Positions 19,041-26,064 of a stretch of DNA of 26,064 bases are shown here, in pieces. Made by a program: the position numbers and the translations under genes. The notes beneath the pieces were generated by a model. The model was not told where the DNA came from, searched no databases, and saw only the letters and a list, made by a program, of their open reading frames with translations. Source of the DNA: Ophiothrix spiculata (lineage: Eukaryota > Echinodermata > Ophiuroidea > Amphilepidida > Ophiotrichidae); assembly GCA_000969725.1 (NCBI GenBank), contig JXSR01S073364.1; one strand, 5' to 3'. Position 1 is the first letter of the stretch, and the number at the start of each line of letters is the position of its first letter.

Positions 19041-19668
19041 ACTGCAAATCGGAAATTTTGCAGCATTGTGTATTCATATTCCTCAATAGATGGTGTAATT
19101 TAAGTGTGGGGTGTGTACACAGGTGAAAGCCAGCAGGTTCTAATCAGACCTATTTGTTTTGCATGGTTCCCAACTGGAGACTGTCACTACTATTTCAAAT
19201 TGAAATATTGGATGTAAAACAGGCATGTTGAAATTTCAAAAAAGGAGGAAACAAACGGGCCAATATAATTCTATTGAAGTAAACAAGATGTGATATTCAT
19301 CAATGTAAATGGAACAGAATGGATCCCTGGAGCGAGTAAAGTACGAACGGTTTACGAACAATGTTTTGACGATAATTTGATCATTTCTTATGAACTTTTT
19401 TTTTATTTGCAAAACTGCATCCATAGACCATAAAATGTTTGTATATTATAAAAACATATTGCACAATATATATGGTCACTCACAAAAAAGTAAATATACG
19501 GCATAATGGACAGAGTTAAACTTATATGCAATTTATTTTCAGTACATTTTATTGGCAAACTTGAAACAGTTTTCATATTTGCAGCTGTACAATGCACAAT
19601 GTGACGAGGAAACCAATATTTGATTTACTTTGCCTGATACATGTGTACCATTTCCTCTGATTTTAATA
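19041..19668. other. No recognisable feature
   Basis: AT-rich noncoding sequence. Minus-strand frames (19236-19424, 19403-19597) have no recognisable content. Confidence 0.4.
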
Positions 19669-19725
19669 TTACCACTGCCCAAGAGAAGATATCGTGCATG
19701 ACCCATTATGCATTGCTTCCAATAG
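19669..19725 (-). repeat. Inverted, diverged copy of the 115-bp repeat
   Basis: Read on the minus strand, this gives GGAAGCAATGCATAATGGG, then CACGATATCTTCTCTT and GGGCAGTGG. It matches the start of each 115-bp unit at 20009-20231 (GGAAGCAATGCATGATGGG, ATATCTTCTCTT, CAGTG). It overlaps the left end of the foldback at 19717-19900. Confidence 0.6.
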
Positions 19726-19900
19726 ACCACTTTTGTATGTCCCATAATGCATCTTAAAAGTACCACAAACTGCGCAGTCGAGTTGTGCGCAATACGCAGA
19801 ACTTCTAATATGGTAGACTGAGCAAGATTACGTCACAAGGTCCCGTATTTGCGGTACTTTCAAGATGCATTATGGGACACACGAAAGTCGTCTATTGGAA
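19717..19900. mobile_element. Foldback element with 53-bp arms
   Basis: 19717-19769 and 19848-19900 are inverted repeats with about five mismatches in 53 bases. Each arm starts TTCCAATAGAC and contains TCCCATAATGCATCTT and AAAGTACC. The 78-base centre holds CTGCGCAG and TACGTCAC-type sequence. There is no coding capacity. Frames 19539-19766 (-) and neighbours cross it and are not genes. Confidence 0.8.
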
Positions 19901-20008
19901 ATTTTGTATAGAAAGTTATGCGAGTAGTTGGTGATGAATTATAATCAAAATGCAAGATAACAACAATTAATTTTGAATTAAGGGCATTTCATCACTATTA
20001 TACAACTT

Positions 20009-20231
20009 CCCATAGGAAGCAATGTATGGTGGGATACATACCATATCTTCTCTTCCAGTGCCCTGCTATATACCTGGTGTACTATAACCATGAACTTGAT
20101 GCAAATTACTGATGACAAACAATCCCATAGGAAGCAATGCATGATGGGATACACACAATATCTTCTCTTCCAGTGCCCTGCCATATACCTGGTGTACTAT
20201 AACCATGAACTTGATGCAAATTGCTGATGAC
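20009..20231 (+). repeat. Tandem duplication of a 115-bp unit
   Basis: Unit 1 (20009-20123) and unit 2 (20124-20231) differ at about six of 108 positions. Shared landmarks are CCCATAGGAAGCAATG, ATATCTTCTCTTCCAGTGCC and CATGAACTTGATGCAAATT. A third, inverted and more diverged copy sits at 19669-19725. Confidence 0.9.
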
Positions 20232-20600
20232 TACGGACCATCTGGTGGAAATCAAGAATGACGCACAAACACAAGATAGGTATGCGACAGGTGTAGCGAG
20301 GAGGAGCTGCGCTTAATTCGTGTCCAAGACAATCTGGCTCGTATCTAACTGTGATGATAATAATGAGACATGTTCCACACCACTGGTATACAAAATGATA
20401 TATCATCTTGTACCATATTTTTGTTCCATATGCGTACCCGGGGTGTGCAATAAATCCTTGTCCAAAACGGTGATGGGTCCAGAGGCCGCTAGGGGCTCCT
20501 GCCTAGTATCGAACGGGTCGCCAAATGTATTATTAGCAGTAGTTAGGACTGCTGTGACCTTTTTTTTCCATTCTACCTTTTTTTTTTTTCTTTTTTCTTT
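20232..20600. other. Noncoding, ends in a T-rich tract
   Basis: No supported gene. The frame 20320-20622 ends in Phe/Leu encoded by the poly-T run (20557-20600) and is not credible. The T-rich tract leads into the dispersed-repeat end at 20618. Confidence 0.4.
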
Positions 20601-20617
20601 ATCTCATCTTTTATGGT

Positions 20618-20702
20618 TGTAGACCCCCGGGGTGCGCGCGCCCCTTCCACACCCCCCAACCCCAACCACCACCCCCCGGGCCCCCCCTGGCTACACCAAT
20701 GA
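20618..20702. mobile_element. Dispersed-repeat end, second copy
   Basis: TTGTAGACCCCCGGGG, GCGCGCGCCCCTTCC, a C-rich insert, then CCTGGCTACACCAATG matches the segment at 11375-11429 beside the gap, including the T-rich tract in front. The C-rich middle (about 20650-20688) is an expansion absent from the other copy. Confidence 0.6.
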
Positions 20703-21049
20703 TTACAGTGCATTTGTCAACTCAATTCCAGCACAGCCTCTGAATTATAGGCTATAAATTCAATACTGAATTTTCTGTAACCCATTTTTGTGTTATCTTA
20801 AGTTTCAAAAAATTGCCAACAATTGCAACTTTACCCCCTCCCCATCACACATATGATCAACCCCACACTATACACAAACAATCCCACACAAATCAAAAAT
20901 TGAAATCAGATCAACAAATTTTAGCAAACAGGTCGTGAAGATTTGTTTCTAGATTCTAAAAAATAGTTTGACATTTTACAGAAGAAAATAAAAAATTAAA
21001 AAATGAGGCCTATTTGGTTCAAAACTTACATCACCATCTTGTTAATAGA
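20703..21049. other. No recognisable feature
   Basis: AT-rich noncoding sequence without open frames of note. Confidence 0.45.
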
Positions 21050-21120
21050 TCCCAGGGGGGGGGGGGCACCCAACTTTGGTTTTGATAGGGGTGTGCAGCC
21101 CCGATATATGAAACCCTGGT
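21050..21120 (+). repeat. G-run dispersed-repeat fragment
   Basis: A run of about 11-12 G (21055-21066) is followed by CACCCAACTTTGGTTTTGAT and GGGGTGTGC. A degraded relative lies at 9218-9342. Confidence 0.45.
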
Positions 21121-21300
21121 CTAGGGAACGGAAGATTTAAATCCGAGTTAAAAACACATCTCTTCCGTCAGGCATTTCCCGTTTCTTAATTTTTCGTCAT
21201 GTTTGTCCCTGTTCATTGTTCCCGTTTTCACGCGCTTCGAGATCCTTTTGGATGATTTTTGCGCGTTATAAGAACGCTTAATTATCATTATTATTATTAT
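21121..21300 (+). mobile_element. 3' end of a CR1/L2-like LINE
   Basis: The frame 21121-21189 ends LGNGRFKSELKTHLFRQAF then PVS and TAA. The FKxxLKTHLF block is the usual last segment of CR1/L2-type ORF2. It is followed by a 3' UTR with a hairpin (ACGCGC 21230-21235 with GCGCGT 21261-21266, and GATCC with GGAT inside), then TTATAAGAACG and an ATT-repeat tail to about 21300. The copy is severely 5' truncated, as target-primed reverse transcription often leaves. Confidence 0.75.
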
Positions 21301-21465
21301 TGCTGCGGTCTTCTGGATCAAAACGGATTTAAGAATGACAGGGTGATATCATCCATAAATTGAATCAGTTGTTTGTATGCCAGTGGTGTGTGGCAATGTC
21401 AATGTCAACAAGCTGCACATCTGCAGGCTGGTATTTGGAGGCATCTCCAGTTATGCAATTTTCAG

Positions 21466-21669
21466 GGATCATTTTTCTGTCTGTGCTTGAATGACAAACT
21501 GATGTCATGAAGATACAGAGCAATAGACTTAGAGGGACTAGCCAGGTACAACATGGAAAAGTCCCGTGCATCTGCTGTACGTAAAGTTTATACGCCTCTT
21601 AAGCACGGCGAGACAGCTGTTAATTTGGCAGTCGCTGTTCTATCTTCTGTCACTATGAGTTTATTTTGA
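21466..21669 (+). pseudogene. Exon-like block sharing LEGxARYN with 22.1 kb
   Basis: An acceptor-like TTTTCAG ends at 21465. The block AAACTGATGTCAT, ACAGAGCAAT, then TTAGAGGGA and GCCAG|GTACAA (21545/21546) recurs at 22148-22215. In one frame it reads DLEGLARYNMEKSRASAV and stays open to TGA at 21667-21669. Read from ATG 21553, this would be a 38-residue peptide. It may be half of a duplicated exon or a repeat fragment. The family is unknown. Confidence 0.2.
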
Positions 21670-22123
21670 TAAAAAGTTAAAGCCCTCGCTCGGTATAGTC
21701 ATCTTTAAAGTTAGTTTATCATAAAAATCTTACTTCAAAAACATTTCTTAATAAGAAGTGCCCGTATTTTTGACCTAAAATATCCTTAAAAATCTGTTTT
21801 TCAATGGCAAAATGGTCATTTTCAGCCATTTTGAAGGGACTTGTCGCTGTAAATGTAACTGCCAATTAGCCTGTCTGCCTGTTGTCGATTGCCTTCGCAT
21901 GGATCATGAATATTCAGAAGACTAGCTTTCTAATGTTATAAAATATGTCATGATTGGTTTTGAGGAACTGCCCGCATTTTTGCTGTCTTCTTGGAAATCG
22001 AAGTCAGAAAACAATCAGCGCGGAACGAAATCTAGTGTACAGATATATGCTGTGCTCATGCAAGCATTTCAATGTAAACAAAACTCGTGCAGTGTATATT
22101 GAAATCTTTATTGCTCATTTCAG
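21670..22123. other. No recognisable feature
   Basis: Noncoding sequence between the two related exon-like blocks. It contains GGCAAAATGGTCATTTTCAGCCATTTTG (a short hairpin near 21804-21831, quoted as TGGCAAAATGG and CCATTTTG). The frame starting at 21954 runs through to the next block. Confidence 0.35.
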
Positions 22124-22332
22124 GCTAGAAGTTTTTGATAAGTCAAAAACTGATGTCATACAGAGCAATGCTAGGGGAGGAAAAGAGACAGGCTTAGAGG
22201 GACAAGCCAGGTACAATCACATTGTGCCTTCAAAAACTGTAGAGGAATTAAGACTACTGTCCGAATTGTAGAATGAGCAAAGATGATGTTGACCAGTTTG
22301 AGGGCATGGCCCTGAGTGATTGTTTCAAGTAA
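22124..22332 (+). pseudogene. Exon-like block, apparently frameshifted
   Basis: A good acceptor, CTCATTTCAG, ends at 22123. The frame then reads LEVFDKSKTDVIQSNARGG, KETGLEGQARYNHIVPSKT and VEELRLLSEL before TAG at 22269-22271. The second frame, open from 22252, reads DYCPNCRMSKDDVDQFEGM then ALSDCFK and TAA (22330-22332). Both pieces look protein-like, so a single-base frameshift near 22250 in a once longer exon is possible. A donor-like CCAG|GTACAA at 22210 offers another exon end. CPNC could be half of a zinc ribbon; that is speculation. No homologue is recognised. Confidence 0.25.
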
Positions 22333-22607
22333 GGGCCAAAATATAGTCGGCCTTCAAACAAAATTTTCACAACCAAACATTTGGTCGTGATGTCAAAATG
22401 ATGATTGCCTTCAAATAAAATAACTCCAACACTCGAGTTGAGACCAAATAAAATTTTGCACTAAATTGTGTATGTGTTGAATTGACATATACATCAGTGC
22501 CTGTATACCGGTTTATACCTTAAATTTGATCGCAAATATTTGGTAACATTACGACCAAATGTTTGATAGCGAAAATTTTGCTTGAAGGACGACTATGGTT
22601 TGGCCCT
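22332..22607. mobile_element. TIR element with ~61-bp arms
   Basis: 22332-22393 and 22546-22607 are inverted repeats with about eight mismatches. Each starts AGGGCCAAA, followed by ATAGTCG, CCTTCAA, CAAAATTTTC and AAACATTTGGTCGT. It is 276 bp with no coding capacity. The flanks AAGTA and AAGTC are similar but not a clear target duplication. A weaker relative lies at 24420-24575. The left end abuts the stop codon of the exon-like block before it. Confidence 0.8.
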
Positions 22608-23794
22608 AAGTCTTGAATGAAGATGCTGTTGTGTCAATATTCAACCCCCCCCCCAAAAAAAAATGTAATAATGTATGCAATGTATCAAAAAAGGAAAAAT
22701 GATTTCCAATTAAGTTCCCACAATTGGTTAATCACTGATGGTTTATCAACCACTTTCCTAACATGACGCTCGATATCGATCAGATTCCCCCTATAGGAAT
22801 CACACCCGAAATACCTAATACCGACCTGGAATACCCGACATATCAATTCTATTCAAATTCAATCAGTTGTAAAACAAAGTGACAAAATCGCTATTGATTT
22901 TTATTCACTGTAAATCCTTTGCTTTCTCGTGCGATCATGCATAACGAACACACATGACAAAAAATGAAAGGGCTTTAACAGTTGTAATCATAACTATTAT
23001 GCAAAGGAGGAAACTTGTAAACTCATTAGGAGCTTTTAGGATATGTGCACCATGTACGGGGTAAATGTACGTAATGACAAACATCAGTAAATACTTTAGC
23101 GATGCATTGCCGATGTATTTATTCATAATGCCCTTGAAATGATGCATCCCCAAAAGCAGCACCAATACATAGTAGATTAGTAAACAACATTGTACTTAAT
23201 CTTTCCCCCCCCCCTGTGAAAATTTTACAAGTAAAGATATTTTTTTGTTATTTTCTATAAGAAAAGCAGTCCTGACAAACTGGACCAAGCTAGTTTTAAA
23301 TACAAGTAAGTTAAGATTAAAGTTGTCAGCTTAATTGCAAGGAAGGCATTTAGTAATAAGTCTCAGGTGTGGGTTAGACTTGTGTAATTATCGCTGGGGA
23401 CATATTTGCCTGATAGTAAAGATCAAATCACTGGATGATTGAGGAAACACAACACTAAATTTCCGCAATGAAATACTTTTAATAGGAGGGAACACACCAC
23501 TAAATAACTTGTGTACTGAATTAAGAGGGAACACAACCCTAAATAACTAATGTTCTGAAATACAAAGCTATACATAATGTTCAGGCTGATTTTACCTTTG
23601 ACCCGTGCTGGGGACGGAGGGGATGCATATACTCAAATATTTTTGTAGGCATGCGCCACACAGGTTTTTAACATGCAGGCTTCATATCTAATTTTATAAG
23701 GTCTTGACAACTTTTTTTTTCATAATTAACATCTTTTTCTACATAAAACATGACCATAAGAGCCAAATTTAAACCAGGTTCTATAATTCTATGA
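22608..23794. other. No supported gene
   Basis: Noncoding, with short homopolymer runs (C10 then A9 near 22646-22664; C11 near 23204-23214). GGAACACA(C/A)CxCTAAATAACT recurs at about 23490 and 23530, with a looser match at 23444. Frames 22935-23165 and 23668-24000 on the minus strand have no recognisable domain. Confidence 0.4.
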
Positions 23795-24004
23795 ATGTGT
23801 AATTTTGTGTTGTGTGCTTTGACGGCAGCTGATACTGGAATAAATTTGTGTGATTTAGTGTTGTGCGCTTTGATGGCAGATGATGTTGCTGAAATTAATT
23901 TGACTACTCTTGAGAAAGAACCACCTGTGCACTTAATGACAAGTAAATATTTTGTGCAAGAATTTGTTTTGCCTTTCACTCCGAGAAACGAGCATTGCAA
24001 TTGA
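23795..24004 (+). CDS. Small open frame with a 17-codon duplication (weak)
   Basis: Sixty-nine codons, starting MCNFVLCALTAADTGIN and then LCDLVLCALMADDVAEIN, so a 51-base tandem repeat (23796 and 23847) is kept in frame. The tail contains LEKEPPVHLMTSKYFVQEF and ends at TGA (24002-24004). A duplication of a multiple of three is suggestive, but the minus strand is open over the same span (23668-24000), and no signal peptide, domain or splice site supports either. It is equally well explained as a local noncoding duplication. Confidence 0.2.
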   Translation: MCNFVLCALTAADTGINLCDLVLCALMADDVAEINLTTLEKEPPVHLMTSKYFVQEFVLPFTPRNEHCN

Positions 24005-24419
24005 TGACGTCTGCATGTTCAGACAAAGTACTGCACAGAAATTGAGCTTGCATGTTTGACTACTTCAATTAAAGGTATTAACCATGATGCCATGTGGCTA
24101 TATAAATTCATAAAAATGTATTTAAATCAAGGAAAGGTATGATAAAATAAAAACAAACAAACAAACAAAACTTTATTGTTTGTTCTTAAAAAAACCTGTA
24201 AAAATAAAAAGATTATTTTCCACCCAATTTGTTCCTTAGCGAACTGTTGACAGTGTTTTTATTTTCTTAAATATTTAATTTAAAAATGTTTTTTTAAATA
24301 ACTTTATTGTAATCTAAAGAATGTTAAATATGTGATATTTTCACCAAAGACGTACTTTTCTTTTTGAGAATTTAGGCCTAATGATTTGTCTCTAGCAACA
24401 CTACCACTTAATTTTTACA
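24005..24419. other. No supported gene; simple repeats
   Basis: It holds (AAAC)n at about 24150-24171 and very AT-rich sequence. TAGGCCTA is at 24373-24380. Confidence 0.5.
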
Positions 24420-24575
24420 TCGCTGGCAATTGAAAACATTTGGTTGTGACGTCACCAAATATTTGCCATCGAGTTTAAAGTATGAACGGGTAACAAACAT
24501 TTGGTCCAATGTATATGGCAATTCAATAACATGTGCAATCTAGCGCCAAATTTTATTTTGCCCTAAGTGTCACGG
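24420..24575. mobile_element. Decayed relative of the 22332 TIR element
   Basis: AAAACATTTGGTTGTGACGTCA (quoted in part: ACATTTGGTTGTGACGTCA) at about 24434-24456 matches ACATTTGGTCGTGATGTCA in the left arm of 22332-22607. AACAAACATTTGGTCC (24493-24508) and TTTTGCCCTAAG (24555-24568) match its right arm. The outer left end is not recognisable. Confidence 0.45.
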
Positions 24576-24767
24576 AAAGTTGAAGTTTACATTGGTGGTC
24601 ATGGCTAATGCCTTTAATATTAATTAATGGTAAGAGCTATAGCTGGACTGTGGGAAAGTAGAAGATGTCCAATTTCAAATGCTATGGTTGGTTTTATACT
24701 GTATTACATAAATTAACGACTGCTTTCTTTTAATCAATGTAAATTTTTATTAATTATATAATGTTAA
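24576..24767. other. No recognisable feature
   Basis: AT-rich spacer in front of the SINE. Confidence 0.4.
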
Positions 24768-25090
24768 TGGTTTTACGGTCTAGTGGAACAGCTTGTACAG
24801 GACTCCGAATCAGTAGGTCGCAGGTTTGAGCCCTGGCCAACGGGTTATGCCTTTTTGCAAGGCATTTAATCTCTATTGCTTCGTCGACCTGGGCGATATT
24901 TGGGAGCTGTTATGGGGAACATTACAATCTAAGTGCAGATTGGGTGTGCGCATCGGCCATGCAGACACCCTAGTTGAAGTGAAATGAATGTGACGGTTTC
25001 CTGATGGCAGTGTTATAATGATTGGCGACAGCACTTTGCATGTATAATAAAAGGCGCTATAAAAATCCCATTATTATTATTATTATTATA
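24768..25090 (+). mobile_element. tRNA-Arg-like SINE with LINE-type tail
   Basis: The head has an A-box-like ACGGTCTAGTGG, an anticodon-arm stretch GACTCCGAATCAGTAGG resembling tRNA-Arg(CCG), and a B-box-like GCAGGTTTGAGCCC (about 24821-24834). The body includes TTTGCAAGGCATTTAATCTC, comparable with CTTGGGCAAGAAACTTTACT in the SINE at 17408, which suggests a shared central domain. The 3' end reads AGCAC, AAGGCGCTATAAAAATCCC and an ATT microsatellite (25068-25089). That resembles the tail of the LINE at 21121-21300. Full-length appearance, about 320 bp. Confidence 0.75.
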
Positions 25091-25239
25091 CTTGCAGTTC
25101 TCTGAAAGACTTTTCAAGGTATATTGCAACATCTGTCATCATAAAGCGGCCACAGATTTTTCAAACTTACAAATTTTTGCATAATTAGTACAAAATGACC
25201 AAGCTTAAATATGATGTTTTTTGGTCGTAGTTCTTTTAA

Positions 25240-25702
25240 GGTGTTTGGTCCATGAGAGATCCGCCCGAAGGATTTTAGTAAAAATCGGCATGAATGATAT
25301 TTTATCGATGTAGAACCGATTTTTAAAATAAAAATTGGGGGTCACCGGACTCATTTTTACATGAGAGTCGGTTTAAAACAGCATTTTTTGAGGTTTTTGG
25401 GGATAAATTAGTACAGAGTCTATGGGAAATGTGGCAAAAGTGAAATTATTAAGTGTTGATTCAAAAAATTTGCCCGAGCATTTTTGTTAATTTTTTCACA
25501 AAAGTTGCGCACAAGTATGTTCTTTCAAATAAAAAAATGAAAATTGGGGGTCACCGACTAAATTTTCCAGAAAAAAATTGAAATATGGCAATTTTTTAGC
25601 TCAAAGCACTACTCAGAGTATATGCGCATGCGTATTGCGGCACTTACAAACTCGGAAACTAGCGCGTACTGGTACTCGTGGACGGCGCGTGGACCAAACA
25701 CC
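25240..25702. mobile_element. TTAA-flanked non-autonomous DNA element
   Basis: GGTGTTTGGTCCA (25240-25252) is exactly inverted at 25690-25702, and TTAA lies immediately outside both ends (25236-25239 and 25703-25706). TTAA target duplication is the hallmark of piggyBac-type transposition, although the terminal bases GGTG are not the usual CCY start, so superfamily is inferred. Inside, a segment is present twice (about 25261-25365 and 25467-25570), marked by AAAATTGGGGGTCACCG in both. There is no transposase; the frames 25609-25872 and 25622-25849 straddle the right end. Confidence 0.75.
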
Positions 25703-25706
25703 TTAA

Positions 25707-25914
25707 GGAGTAAATTTCCTACCTTTTTGAGCAAATTTTGCAATTTTAGCTCTAAAAAAATACAATGTTTTGAAGTGTGCATAAGCCTTTTTTGGTTAAA
25801 ACTATGGAAAAAGGTAGTAATTGAGTGTGGACTAACGCTACTGCAGTGAAAAAATGGACCATCTTGGGGCATGCTACTGAAAAGGAGTGTAAACTATGTA
25901 ATTTCAATTTTACA
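25707..25914. other. No recognisable feature
   Basis: Short spacer between the TTAA element and the retroelement end. Confidence 0.4.
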
Positions 25915-26064
25915 TACAGACATACATACATCGGTTCTTATATAGCGCAATTTCAAAATTGATCATTGCGCTTTACAATATCTTAAAAAGGTATACAATG
26001 AATACATAATACAAAAATACGTTCATATAAAGGAAGTATCTTAGAATTTACAAATACAGAAACA
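25915..26064 (-). mobile_element. 3' end of a LINE or SINE, cut by the window
   Basis: On the minus strand the sequence runs through AAAGCGCAAT, a loop, ATTGCGCTATATAAGAACCG and a (ATGT)n tail (25915-25932). GCGCAAT (25945-25951) and ATTGCGC (25965-25971) form a perfect 7-bp stem. The hairpin followed by TATATAAGAAC is the same arrangement as in the LINE tail at 21230-21300. The upstream part lies beyond the window end. Confidence 0.6.

Noticed and set aside
21365..21571. 68-codon minus-strand frame with a signal-peptide-like stretch
   Set aside because: The plus strand over the same bases carries the duplicated exon-like block; nothing supports the minus frame beyond its length.
24768..24838. 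Functional tRNA-Arg gene
   Set aside because: The head lacks complementary acceptor ends and is fused to a SINE body and LINE-like tail.

Overview
The window looks like intergenic or intronic DNA from an animal nuclear genome, most likely a marine deuterostome invertebrate such as an echinoderm or hemichordate. The reasons are indirect: AT-rich sequence with no long uninterrupted genes, candidate GT..AG splice sites around the one convincing coding block, tRNA-derived SINEs, 3' ends of non-LTR retrotransposons, many short inverted-repeat elements, and a scaffold gap of N (11430-12214). No bacterial operon, CRISPR array, rRNA or intact tRNA is visible. The species assignment is inference from general sequence style, not from a recognised gene.

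Coding content is sparse. The best candidate is an exon at 7655-8038 (+), GC-richer than its surroundings, encoding a Ser/Thr/Pro-rich, probably disordered protein segment with an IKVE sumoylation-type motif. A strong donor (7577) and acceptor (7654) precede it, and two in-frame alternative donors (8000 and 8039) follow it. Weaker exon-like or decayed coding stretches are at 4884-5030, 21466-21669, 22124-22332 and 23795-24004. None could be assigned to a named gene.

Most of the window is a mosaic of mobile-element debris. From left to right: a foldback element with GCGAATGTC motifs (224-568); a foldback with about 90-bp arms (1814-2211); a perfect 26-bp-arm palindrome (2419-2472); a ~1-kb TIR element (3262-4287) with a tRNA-Leu/Ser-like SINE inside it; a GACCGACC-containing TIR family (4521-4867, 16099-16377, half copy 2870-2919); a GGGGCGTCAGA element (6211-6436); a 14-unit array (8345-8680); two opposed LINE fragments (9369-9448 and 9678-9944); three perfect 43-bp tandem copies (10668-10796); a TA-flanked element (12632-13412) with a second TIR element nested inside it; a tandem duplication with two tRNA-Thr-like SINEs (17220-18110); a polypurine tract (18590-18820); a complex foldback and tandem cluster (19669-20231); a LINE 3' end (21121-21300); a TIR element (22332-22607) with a decayed relative at 24420-24575; a tRNA-Arg-like SINE (24768-25090); a TTAA-flanked element (25240-25702); and a minus-strand LINE 3' end running off the window.

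I found no convincing new multi-gene system. The observations most worth following are the shared 3' hairpin and tail on three retroelement ends, the foldback cluster carrying ZNF143/Staf-like motifs, the array with a conserved 16-base core and free-length linkers, and the alternative-donor exon.
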